A DNA stretch of 64,000 nucleotides from Methylocystis hirsuta (lineage in GTDB: Bacteria; Pseudomonadota; Alphaproteobacteria; Rhizobiales; Beijerinckiaceae), in contig NZ_QWDD01000001.1 of the NCBI RefSeq assembly GCF_003722355.1, forward strand, positions 248,001 through 312,000. The letters run 5' to 3'. Both the position numbers and the translations under genes were made by a program. Positions 1 to 8,011 of the stretch are shown here, piece after piece (the stretch's first letter is position 1; each line of letters starts with the position of its first letter). A model generated the notes under the pieces. The model was not told the DNA's origin. It ran no database searches and was given only the letters and a program-made list of their open reading frames with translations.

Positions 1-336
1 CGGTTGTCATCAAACGAATCCTCGCTCGGAGAATTCGATTTTAGTCGGGGCCTGATTCCGTCAATTGAACACAGCGATCGCTTATCGGAGTCAGATTTCG
101 TTAATGCATTGATTTAATTTATATTTATTCCATTCTGTCCCGACGTTCTGGTGAAGGCCAGCCTCTAGGCTGTCCTGCCTTAATCCGAGGCTTATCAAGA
201 CCCTATCTCTGCTTTGGTTCTCGGCCTCAATTGACAATGCACTATTGCACTTTAGCGCAGGCGGGACGGAACTTGTCTTCAAACCCCATCGTTCTTCGTC
301 TTCGCCCTCCAACGCGCTTCATGCCATAACCGCACT
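1..336. other. Non-coding, AT-rich leader region before trmD
   Basis: I see no convincing gene here. The first 130 bases are clearly more AT-rich than the rest of the window. Short open frames exist on both strands but have no recognisable protein sequence and no good ribosome-binding site. The region probably holds the promoter and leader of trmD. The rpsP-rimM genes that often precede trmD are not visible. Confidence 0.5.
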
Positions 337-1044
337 ATGTTCCGCGCGACGGTCCTCACCCTTTTTCCCGAAATGTTTCCGGGTCCCTTGGGCCTGTCGC
401 TCGCCGGCGACGCGCTTTCGCGTGGCGTCTGGACGCTTGAGCCGCGACAGATCCGCGAGCATGGGCTCGGCCGCCATCGTGCCGTCGACGACACGCCAGC
501 CGGCGGCGGCCCCGGCATGGTGATGCGCGCCGACGTGCTGGCGGCGGCGATCGACGCCGCCGCGCCCAACGACGATCCGCGCCCGCGCCTGCTGATGAGC
601 CCCCGCGGCGCGCCGCTGACGCAGGCGCGCGCACGCGCGCTCGCCCAAGGCCCCGGCGCGATCATTCTTTGCGCCCGGTTCGAAGGCGTCGACGAGCGGA
701 TCATCGACGCCCGCGCGCTCGAAGAAATTTCGATCGGCGATTTCGTGCTTTCGGGCGGCGAGATCGCGGCGTTGGCGCTGATCGACGCCTGCGTGCGGCT
801 CATCCCCGGCGTGATGGGCGAAGAAGCGTCGGGCGTCGAGGAAAGTTTCGAGGCCGGGCTCCTCGAATATCCGCATTACACGCGGCCACGCGACTTCGAG
901 GGGCGCGACATTCCCGACGTGCTGCTTTCGGGCGATCACGCCAGAATCGCCAAATGGCGCCAAGAGCAGGCGCTGGCGCTCACCCGCGCCCGACGCCCCG
1001 ACCTGTTGGCGCCCCAGACAGGCGACGCTTCCCGCCGCCGCTGA
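337..1044 (+). CDS. trmD: tRNA (guanine-N1-)-methyltransferase TrmD
   Basis: TrmD methylates N1 of G37 in tRNAs that read CNN codons, using S-adenosylmethionine, and so prevents +1 frameshifting. The 235-residue length is normal. Visible family motifs are [11 protein letters not shown] (about 51-61), [11 protein letters not shown] (111-121), GDFVLSGGE (134-142, part of the SAM-binding trefoil knot) and EYPHYTRP (177-184, catalytic region). The ATG at 337 begins the typical [14 protein letters not shown]-terminus. The gene stands alone: rimM is not upstream and rplS does not follow, unlike the common rpsP-rimM-trmD-rplS operon. The family call is secure. Confidence 0.97.
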   Translation: MFRATVLTLFPEMFPGPLGLSLAGDALSRGVWTLEPRQIREHGLGRHRAVDDTPAGGGPGMVMRADVLAAAIDAAAPNDDPRPRLLMSPRGAPLTQARARALAQGPGAIILCARFEGVDERIIDARALEEISIGDFVLSGGEIAALALIDACVRLIPGVMGEEASGVEESFEAGLLEYPHYTRPRDFEGRDIPDVLLSGDHARIAKWRQEQALALTRARRPDLLAPQTGDASRRR

Positions 1045-1152
1045 ATCTCTGCGCTGCTCTCTTTTTCATCTGGTCCGCCAAGGCGCGCGATCTAGCTATT
1101 GAGCAGCTCACCCGAGCTTGAGCCTGAAGCGAGGGCGCAAGGAGGTCCGCAC

Positions 1153-1692
1153 ATGCAGAAAACAAAAACGCCGATGAATCCCGACACCGAACGTTCGGCG
1201 CTGAATACGCCGACCGATCTTGAAAAGCAGTCGACGATGAAGATCGCCGCGGAGGTCAACAAGCTCGTCGCCGACGCCCTCGCGCTTTATCTCAAGACGA
1301 AGAATTTCCACTGGCACATGAGCGGCCCGCATTTCCGCGACTACCATTTGCTGCTCGACGAGCAGGCGACGCAGATCTACGCGACGGTCGACCCGTTAGC
1401 CGAACGGGTGCGCAAGCTTGGGCAACCGACGCTGCGCTCGATCGGACACATCGCCAAGCTGTCGCGCGTCAAGGACAACAACGAGGAATTCGTTTCGCCT
1501 TACGAGATGCTTTCCGAACTGCTGGAGGACAATAAGTCGATGGCCGAGTCGATGCGCAGCGCGCATAAGGTCTGCGACGACAATGAAGACATCGCCACCG
1601 CGAGCCTTCTCGAAACCTTCCTCGACGAGACCGAAAAGCGGACGTGGTTCCTGTTCGAGGCGGCGCGCGGCGCCGGCCCCGGCGGCCACTGA
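1153..1692 (+). CDS. dps: Dps family DNA-binding ferritin-like protein
   Basis: Dps forms a dodecamer that oxidises and stores iron with hydrogen peroxide and protects DNA under stress. The start is the ATG at 1153, preceded by a strong AAGGAGG about 8 bases upstream; an earlier in-frame TTG has no such signal. In the 179-residue product, His53, His65, Asp80 and Glu84 lie in KNFHWHMSG, DYHLLLDEQ and VDPLAER with the 12/15/4 spacing of the Dps intersubunit ferroxidase site. The Lys-containing N-terminal tail (about 30 residues) may contact DNA. It lies 108 bases after trmD and probably has its own promoter. Confidence 0.94.
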   Translation: MQKTKTPMNPDTERSALNTPTDLEKQSTMKIAAEVNKLVADALALYLKTKNFHWHMSGPHFRDYHLLLDEQATQIYATVDPLAERVRKLGQPTLRSIGHIAKLSRVKDNNEEFVSPYEMLSELLEDNKSMAESMRSAHKVCDDNEDIATASLLETFLDETEKRTWFLFEAARGAGPGGH

Positions 1693-1709
1693 GGAAGGCG
1701 CTCGAGACG

Positions 1710-2591
1710 CTAGCGCGTCGGGATCGGCGTGCCGCTACGATAGTCGTAGAAGCCGCGCTGCGTCTTTTTGCCGAGCCAGCCCGCTTCGACATATTTCACC
1801 AGCAGAGGGCAGGGGCGGTATTTTGAATCCGCCAGGCCCTCATGCAGCACCTGCATGACCGAAAGACAGGTGTCGAGGCCGATGAAATCGGCGAGCTGCA
1901 GCGGACCCATCGGGTGGTTGGCGCCAAGCTTCATCGCCGTGTCGATGGCGTCGACCGAGCCCACGCCTTCGTAGAGCGTGTAGATCGCCTCATTGATCAT
2001 CGGCAGCAGAATGCGATTGACGATGAAGGCGGGGAAATCCTCCGAAACGCTGATCGTCTTGCCGAGCTTGGCGACAAACGCCTTCGTCTCCTCGAAAGTG
2101 ACGTCATCGGTCGCGATGCCGCGAATGAGTTCGACAAGCTGCATGCGCGGCACCGGATTCATGAAATGAATGCCGATGAAACGCTCCGGCCGACCGGTGA
2201 CCGCGGCAAGGCGGGTGATCGAAATCGATGAGGTGTTGGAGCTGATGATCGCACCGGGCTTTGCGAACTGCGCGAGCTCGGTCAGAATCTTTCGCTTGAC
2301 GTCTTCGACCTCGGTCGCCGCCTCGATCAATATGTCGGCGTCGCCAAAGTCCGCCATTGTTGGCGCGCCGGAGATGCGCTCCAGCGCCGGTTCGACCGCC
2401 GCGGCGTCGATCTGGCCGCGCTCCACGGCGCGGCGCATCTGCGCGGCGACATCGGCGATGCCGGCGTCGATACGCTCCTGCGAAATGTCGTTCAGGGCGA
2501 CGTCATAGCCGGCAAGCGCGCAGACATGGGCGATCCCCTTCCCCATCTGGCCCGCGCCGATGACGCCGATCTTGCGAATTTCGAAGCCCAT
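1710..2591 (-). CDS. hbd: 3-hydroxyacyl-CoA (3-hydroxybutyryl-CoA) dehydrogenase
   Basis: This NAD(P)-dependent enzyme interconverts 3-hydroxybutyryl-CoA and acetoacetyl-CoA. The Rossmann motif GVIGAGQMGKG starts around residue 9, IGIHFMNPVPRMQLVE contains the catalytic His region, and NRILLPMINEA and ANHPMGPLQLADFIGLD are the C-terminal dimerisation/substrate motifs. The ATG at 2591 gives 293 residues, the usual family length. An ATG at 2612 (300 residues) is also possible, and the spacing signals do not decide it. It lies downstream of etfBA in the same direction, about 200 bases away, so a shared acyl-CoA or PHB role is plausible but inferred. Confidence 0.92.
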   Translation of the reverse strand: MGFEIRKIGVIGAGQMGKGIAHVCALAGYDVALNDISQERIDAGIADVAAQMRRAVERGQIDAAAVEPALERISGAPTMADFGDADILIEAATEVEDVKRKILTELAQFAKPGAIISSNTSSISITRLAAVTGRPERFIGIHFMNPVPRMQLVELIRGIATDDVTFEETKAFVAKLGKTISVSEDFPAFIVNRILLPMINEAIYTLYEGVGSVDAIDTAMKLGANHPMGPLQLADFIGLDTCLSVMQVLHEGLADSKYRPCPLLVKYVEAGWLGKKTQRGFYDYRSGTPIPTR

Positions 2592-2794
2592 TTTTTTACC
2601 ACCGTCAGCCATGACCGCGCCGGATAGCAAGCGGCGCGCTCGCGCTGAGTGCGTGCCGCAGTGCAATATAACTTGCGTTCCTTTGCAAAGAAAACAAAGA
2701 AAAAGAAACTGCGGAGCCTCGAGCGCCGGCGCTCCGCCAACTTACAGCCGCCGCGCCGGACCTTGCGGACCCAAGCGAAGGCCCTTTTAGGCGA

Positions 2795-3739
2795 TCAGCG
2801 GCCGATCTTCGCCAGCTCGGCCTCGAGCTCCGGCAGGGCCGTGAAGAGGTCGGCGACGAGGCCATAGTCGGCGACCTGGAAAATTGGCGCCTCCTCGTCC
2901 TTGTTGATCGCCACGATCACCTTCGAATCCTTCATGCCGGCAAGATGCTGGATCGCCCCCGAAATCCCGGCGGCGATGTAGAGATCGGGCGCCACAGCCT
3001 TGCCGGTCTGGCCGACCTGCAGGTCGTTTGGCGCATAGCCGGCGTCGACGGCGGCGCGAGACGCCCCGATCGCGGCGTTAAGCCGCGTCGCGACCGGATC
3101 CAGCACCTTCTGGAAATTCTCCGCCGACCCAAGCGCGCGCCCGCCGGAGAGAATGATCCGCGCCGAGGTGAGCTCGGGCCGCTCGGACTTCGCCAGCTCT
3201 TCGCTCTTGAAGGCGGAAACGCCGGGATCGGCGGGCGCCGCAATCGCCTCGACGGGCGCCGAGCCGCCTTCCGGCGCCGCCGCGAAGGCGGTGGTGCGCA
3301 CGGTGATCACTTTCTTTGCGTCCTTCGCGCGCACGGTCTGGATCGCATTGCCGGCGTAGATCGGCCGCTCAAAAGTGTCGGCCGACACGACCTTGATGAT
3401 GTCCGAGACCTGCATCACGTCGAGCAGCGCCGCGACGCGCGGCAGCACGTTCTTCGTCGCCGAAGTCGACGGCGCGATGATGACGTCATAAGCGCCGGCG
3501 AGCGAGACGATCAGCGCGGCGACCGTCTCGGCCAGGACATGATCGAGCGACGCGTCTTCGGCGACGAGAACCTTCTCGACGCCGGCGAGCTTCGCCGCCT
3601 GCTCGGCCGCGCCCTTCAGTCCAGGGCCGACGATGAGGACATGAATGGGGCCGCCGATCTCCTTGGCGGCGGTGAGCGCCTTGGCGGTCGCCGGGGCGAT
3701 CGCGTCGCCGGCGGTTTCGGCAAGAAGCAGAATCGTCAT
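2795..3739 (-). CDS. etfA: Electron transfer flavoprotein alpha subunit
   Basis: EtfA carries the FAD of the ETF heterodimer, which takes electrons from acyl-CoA and related dehydrogenases and passes them to ETF:quinone oxidoreductase. Length (314) matches the family. The FAD-binding signature is visible from residue 243: [20 protein letters not shown], then QHLAGM, and [16 protein letters not shown]. The N-terminus MTILLLAET is typical. It begins 2 bases after etfB ends, so the two are one operon and probably translationally coupled. Confidence 0.97.
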   Translation of the reverse strand: MTILLLAETAGDAIAPATAKALTAAKEIGGPIHVLIVGPGLKGAAEQAAKLAGVEKVLVAEDASLDHVLAETVAALIVSLAGAYDVIIAPSTSATKNVLPRVAALLDVMQVSDIIKVVSADTFERPIYAGNAIQTVRAKDAKKVITVRTTAFAAAPEGGSAPVEAIAAPADPGVSAFKSEELAKSERPELTSARIILSGGRALGSAENFQKVLDPVATRLNAAIGASRAAVDAGYAPNDLQVGQTGKAVAPDLYIAAGISGAIQHLAGMKDSKVIVAINKDEEAPIFQVADYGLVADLFTALPELEAELAKIGR

Positions 3740-3741
3740 CT

Positions 3742-4488
3742 TTAAAGCACTCCCGCTTCCTTGAGCTTGCCGACGAGTTCGACGACCGAGCCCACCTTGA
3801 CGCCCGCCTTGCGTTTCGCAGGCTCGGAGGTTTTCAACACTTCGAGGCGCGGCGAAATGTCGACGCCGTAATCGGCCGGCGACTTCACGGCGACTTCTTT
3901 CTTCTTCGCCTTGATGATGTTGGGCAGCGAGGCGTAGCGCGGCTCGTTGAGGCGCAAATCCGTGGTGACGACGGCCGGCAGCTTCAGGCTGACGGTCTGC
4001 AGCCCGCCGTCGATCTCGCGCGTCACGTCGACGGCGCCCTCAGTCATCTCAACCTTCGAGGCGAAGGCGCCCTGGCCCCAGCCGAGCAGCGCCGCGAGCA
4101 TCTGGCCGGTCTGATTGCAATCGTCGTCGATCGCCTGCTTGCCCATGATGACGAGCTGAGGCTGTTCCTCGGCGACGATCTTGGCGAGAATCTTGGCGAC
4201 GGCGAGCGGCTCGACGGTCTCGTCGGTCTTGACCAGAATGCCCCGGTCGGCGCCCATGGCGAGGCCGGTGCGCAAGGTCTCGTCGGCCTTGGCCGGACCG
4301 ATGGTCGCCACAATGACTTCCGTCGCCTTGCCGGCCTCCTTGAGCCGCAGCGCCTCTTCGACGGCGATCTCGTCGAAGGGGTTCATCGACATTTTCACAT
4401 TGGCGAGATCGACGCCCGAACCGTCCGTCTTCACCCTGATCTTGACGTTGTAATCGACGACCCGTTTGACGGGCACGAGAATCTTCAT
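3742..4488 (-). CDS. etfB: Electron transfer flavoprotein beta subunit
   Basis: EtfB is the AMP-binding partner of EtfA. The 248-residue length and the motifs [37 protein letters not shown] and the recognition region [20 protein letters not shown] are characteristic; the last includes the loop that docks partner dehydrogenases. It is the first gene of the leftward etfB-etfA operon. Its promoter must lie in the 245-base gap shared with the divergent zinc-ribbon gene at 4734. Confidence 0.97.
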   Translation of the reverse strand: MKILVPVKRVVDYNVKIRVKTDGSGVDLANVKMSMNPFDEIAVEEALRLKEAGKATEVIVATIGPAKADETLRTGLAMGADRGILVKTDETVEPLAVAKILAKIVAEEQPQLVIMGKQAIDDDCNQTGQMLAALLGWGQGAFASKVEMTEGAVDVTREIDGGLQTVSLKLPAVVTTDLRLNEPRYASLPNIIKAKKKEVAVKSPADYGVDISPRLEVLKTSEPAKRKAGVKVGSVVELVGKLKEAGVL

Positions 4489-4733
4489 CGCGCGACCCCT
4501 TGCGAGACTTTTTCTTGAGGGACGCAGCCCCCTTCTTGTCTTGCCTTAAAACCTTTGCGCGGTCTGGTAGCGGGGGCCGGGGCTAGTGTCAAACATGCTC
4601 GCAATAGTACGGCAAACATCTGCGCCGCATTGACTAGAAAACATTCGTCGAGCAAATTTGATAAACATACCCCAATAAATCGCTTGGTTGCTTACGGAAG
4701 AAGTTGGCGTTTTGATTTAAGGGAGTTTACGAA

Positions 4734-5528
4734 ATGAAAAATGTCAAAAAAGTTCTAACTGAGGTAGCTGCTACGGCCTCACAGACATATCGGGTTGGTG
4801 CTGAGGCCGCAGACGAAGCCGGGCGCGCACTTAGCGCCCTAGGCTATGCGCTCAGTCCCCTCAAAAAATATTCTCGCGATACGGTCAAATTTGTCAGGAC
4901 CGAGTGCTGTCCCAACCCAAACTGCGATCGCAATCTGGGCAGCAATTGGAATGATCGTTCCCGCATCAAGCTCTATGATGAAAATGGAAATGAAACGTCT
5001 TATGGTTTGCTAAAGAAGGACATTCGAAATTTTGAGTGCAACCACTGCCACTATAATTGGCCCTATTTGAAGCCCGCCGACTCTCTTGAGCTTGTCGATA
5101 CGACTCGGTCAGAAGAGTCTTTTGGCGAAGATAAAATAATAATTGATAATTCAGATAGTGATGTAGATATAACTAGACGTTTGGAATTTACAAAGGAGTG
5201 GGTGAAGTCTTACGATGTAGAATACGAGAAAACAGAAGGTAAAAATACTGAGCGGGCTTTTGGTCTCAAAGACGGTCTCCTATCGAAGAAAAGTGCGGAA
5301 AAGAAAATAACCCAAACATACTCAATTAATGAAAACACAAGAGAGACAAAAAAAGAAGAAATAACGTTAAAAATTCCTCCACGAACCCATGTTGTGCTTT
5401 ACGTAAAGTGGAAAAAAATCTGGCAGAATGGGCTCATAAAGGTGTTAAGAAATGAAGATGTTATCTTGATACCTTTTCACGTATGCAAGGAAGTCACTTT
5501 CGATCTAGAACAAAAGTCGTCAATCTGA
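4734..5528 (+). CDS. Hypothetical protein with zinc-ribbon-like cysteines
   Basis: I do not recognise the family. The 264-residue protein has an alanine-rich helical N-terminus (about 1-45), then CCPNPNC and, about 45 residues later, CNHCHYNW, a two-knuckle pattern expected of a zinc ribbon. The remaining 160 residues are rich in Lys, Glu, Asp, Asn and Thr with probable beta-strands. The coding sequence is markedly more AT-rich than its neighbours, which suggests acquisition. GGGAG lies 8 bases before the ATG. The last bases overlap the 3' end of the convergent rhomboid gene. No function is assigned. Confidence 0.75.
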   Translation: MKNVKKVLTEVAATASQTYRVGAEAADEAGRALSALGYALSPLKKYSRDTVKFVRTECCPNPNCDRNLGSNWNDRSRIKLYDENGNETSYGLLKKDIRNFECNHCHYNWPYLKPADSLELVDTTRSEESFGEDKIIIDNSDSDVDITRRLEFTKEWVKSYDVEYEKTEGKNTERAFGLKDGLLSKKSAEKKITQTYSINENTRETKKEEITLKIPPRTHVVLYVKWKKIWQNGLIKVLRNEDVILIPFHVCKEVTFDLEQKSSI

Positions 5529-6299
5529 AGGTGGGCGTCGATCGAACAGAAAGTGCCGGCGGCGCTTGAAGATCGGCGTCAGCACCAGACCCGCCGCGAT
5601 GCCGCCGACATGCGCCATCCAGGCGACCGCGCCTCCCTCGCCCATAGACGCGTTGATCAGCTGCATCACAATCCAGGCGCCGACGAAAAGCCAGCCGGAG
5701 GCGACAAAAGAGAACAGCGGCGCCCGCAGCCCCAGGATCGACCTCGGCCGCACCCCGGCGAGCCAGGCGCCGAGATAGATCGGCGCGAGCGCCAGCGAGA
5801 GCGGCGGAAAGATTCCCGCGACCGTGGCGCGCGGATGAAGCAGCAGAAAGGCCGCGCAGACGCCGGAGATCGCGCCCGACGCGCCGACGAGCGGCAAGAT
5901 CGAATGCGGCGTGGCGTAGATGTAGAACACGCCGGAGGCGACGCCGCAGGAAAGATAAAACAGCAGATAGTGGAGCGACCCCATGGCGTCTTCGACATTG
6001 TCGCCGAAGACGTAGAGGAACAGCATATTCGAGCCGAGGTGCACCACCGATGAATGAAAGAACAGCGCGGTGACTAGCGTCAGCGCCGGCGGCGGCCCGA
6101 CGATCCAGTCGGCGAGCTGAGCCTCGCCGAAGAGCACGCGCGGGATGATCGCGAAGCCGCGCACGACGGTCAGTGGATCGCCGAAAATCTCGCTCTGCAC
6201 CACCAGGAATATGATGACGTTGAGCGCGATCAGCGTCCAGTTCACGATCGGCCGCCGCAAATAGCGCAGCGGCGCGTCGTCATAGATCGGCATGACCAT
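5520..6299 (-). CDS. Rhomboid family intramembrane serine protease
   Basis: Rhomboids cleave single-pass membrane proteins inside the bilayer using a Ser-His dyad. Here the nucleophile lies in LVGASGAISGV (GxSG motif) and the histidine in AWMAHVGGIAAG near the end; HLGSNMLFLYVFGDNVED is the conserved first loop/TM2 motif. About six transmembrane segments are visible. The ATG at 6299 is preceded by AAGGAG at good spacing, which favours it over an upstream TTG at 6317. The product is then 259 residues. Its 3' end overlaps the convergent gene by 9 bases. The substrate cannot be inferred. Confidence 0.93.
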   Translation of the reverse strand: MVMPIYDDAPLRYLRRPIVNWTLIALNVIIFLVVQSEIFGDPLTVVRGFAIIPRVLFGEAQLADWIVGPPPALTLVTALFFHSSVVHLGSNMLFLYVFGDNVEDAMGSLHYLLFYLSCGVASGVFYIYATPHSILPLVGASGAISGVCAAFLLLHPRATVAGIFPPLSLALAPIYLGAWLAGVRPRSILGLRAPLFSFVASGWLFVGAWIVMQLINASMGEGGAVAWMAHVGGIAAGLVLTPIFKRRRHFLFDRRPPSD

Positions 6300-6354
6300 C
6301 GGCGCGCTCCTTATCAATCGCTAGCCTAACATATGGCGACGCCGACGGGCCGCG

Positions 6355-7782
6355 TCACGACCGGGCGAACCGCCGTTCGAGCCACGTCGTCGCGAGCTCG
6401 CCCAGCCCGGCGATGTCGAAGGCGACGGTCAGCAGCCCATAAACGGCCGCTCCGGCCATGATCTGAGCGATGAGCGTGAGAATGCCCGGCGTCATGTCGC
6501 GCAAAGGCGTGAGCGCGAGCGACATTGCGCCCGTCGCCACAAGCGCAGCGAACATGTCCCAGAACGACGGCCAGACCGGCTGCGTGCGCAGCGCGAAATA
6601 GACCGTCGCCACCAGCGCCGCGATGTAGGCGCCGGCTTGCGCGATCGCGAGATTGGAAGCGTCCTTGCCCCAGGGCAGGATCAAGAGCAGCGCCAGGCCG
6701 AAGACGACCGCGGCAAGCGCCGCGACCATCAATGGCGCCGTCTTCTTTTCGATCTGAAAGACGGGATTGACGCCGAACAGAATGACGCCCATCGCGAAAA
6801 GTCCCGGGAGCAGCAGGCCGAGGTAATGGCCGAAGGGACCGCGATATTGCGCCGGCACGATGAGCGCTTCGATCGACGGCATGACGAACCAGAGGCCGGC
6901 GCACGCCGGCAGCAAAAAGGCGACGACGATGCCCATGTTGCGCGCGACCTGCTGCTTGGCGCGGTCGACGCCATGGAGTTCATGCGCGGCGACCGCGATC
7001 TGAAACAAGAGCACGTCGAGCGCCGAACCGAGCGCCTGCACCGCACGCACGCCTAGATCATACGCCAGCGCGAACTGGCCGGTTTCGGCGAAACCGAAGA
7101 CGCTTGCCACGATCGAGCGCGCCGCAAGCGGCATCGCCTGATAGAGAAGATGCGCGGTCACGATCGGCGCGCTATAGGCCGCAAGCGCACGCGCATTCTG
7201 ACTCGACGCGGCGCGAATGTCGGCGCCGGGATCGAGCAGCGCGCGACGTCCGAGAATGACCGTGCCGAACAGGCTCGCGACGCCGCCAGCGAGCGCCACC
7301 GCAGCCGAGTGGAAAATGAAGGCGCCGCCGCCAATCAGGACAAGCGACAGCCCATTCTTGGCGAGCATGAGGCGCACATAGGCGTGGTCGTGAAAACGCG
7401 CGCGCACCAAAGCGGTACAATAATCGAAAAGCCCGTTGGCCACCGACGTCAGCAGCGCAAGCAGAATGAGGTTGGTTTCGAAATCGAGCGGCGGCCCGAC
7501 GAGCGCATAAACGCCCGTGGCCAATGTGAGGAAGAGCGTGACGCCGATGAAGGCCGCGTCGAGCGTTGAGCGCACCACCGGCTCTTTGTGGCGTGTGCGC
7601 TTTGAGTAAAAGCGCGTCGCCGAAAGACGCAGCCAATCATAGAGCGCCGTCTGCACGACCATCGCGATGGAGAAGGCGAGCGCGAAGCGGCCATATTCCT
7701 CGGGGCCGAGAAATTTCGCCACCGTGAGGCCGATGACGAAATTCACGATCGTATTGGCGAGAAATGCGAGAAGGACGTTCAC
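6355..7782 (-). CDS. Polysaccharide/oligosaccharide flippase-like membrane protein (MOP superfamily)
   Basis: The 475-residue protein has about 12-14 hydrophobic segments and the N-terminal pattern FLGPEEYGRFALAFS found in Wzx/PST-type exporters, which flip lipid-linked sugar units across the inner membrane. It starts with GTG. No glycosyltransferase or polymerase gene is adjacent, so the cargo is unknown; it may serve lipopolysaccharide, exopolysaccharide or another surface glycan. The gene follows the rhomboid gene on the same strand but is transcribed before it, with a 55-base gap, so they may be cotranscribed. Confidence 0.85.
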   Translation of the reverse strand: MNVLLAFLANTIVNFVIGLTVAKFLGPEEYGRFALAFSIAMVVQTALYDWLRLSATRFYSKRTRHKEPVVRSTLDAAFIGVTLFLTLATGVYALVGPPLDFETNLILLALLTSVANGLFDYCTALVRARFHDHAYVRLMLAKNGLSLVLIGGGAFIFHSAAVALAGGVASLFGTVILGRRALLDPGADIRAASSQNARALAAYSAPIVTAHLLYQAMPLAARSIVASVFGFAETGQFALAYDLGVRAVQALGSALDVLLFQIAVAAHELHGVDRAKQQVARNMGIVVAFLLPACAGLWFVMPSIEALIVPAQYRGPFGHYLGLLLPGLFAMGVILFGVNPVFQIEKKTAPLMVAALAAVVFGLALLLILPWGKDASNLAIAQAGAYIAALVATVYFALRTQPVWPSFWDMFAALVATGAMSLALTPLRDMTPGILTLIAQIMAGAAVYGLLTVAFDIAGLGELATTWLERRFARS

Positions 7783-7794
7783 TTAAGCGTAACC

Positions 7795-7995
7795 CCCTCG
7801 CCAACCCTCTCCCGCTGCGCGGGACAGCGAGTCAGGCTCGGGTCGCGATAAGGAACGTGCGCGCCGCCGCTCGCTTGCGTCCCCTCTCCCATCCGAAATC
7901 GGCTGTTGCCGACTTCGGAGTCGATGCGCAAATCGGGAACACCGGATTTGCGAGAGGGGGGGGAGGACAGGGAGGGGGCGACGGGTCGGCGCAAC
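7795..7995. repeat. Composite intergenic repeat with nested hairpins
   Basis: The gap between the flippase and ileS genes is built of inverted repeats. CGCAAATC (7927-7934) pairs with GATTTGCG (7945-7952). CCGAA...TTCGG with an inner CGGC/GCCG lies at 7893-7917. CCCCTCTC (7881-7888) faces GAGAGGGG (7953-7960). A CCTCGCC-AACCCTCTCCC-GCTGCGCGGG stretch opens the region. This resembles dispersed intergenic repeats of alphaproteobacteria. No coding signal is present. Confidence 0.7.
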
Positions 7996-8011
7996 GTCTC
8001 TCTTGCCAGGA

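Noticed and set aside
91..312. 73-codon minus-strand frame before trmD
   Set aside because: No ribosome-binding site, no recognisable motif and no membrane or signal sequence; the surrounding DNA looks like a leader region.
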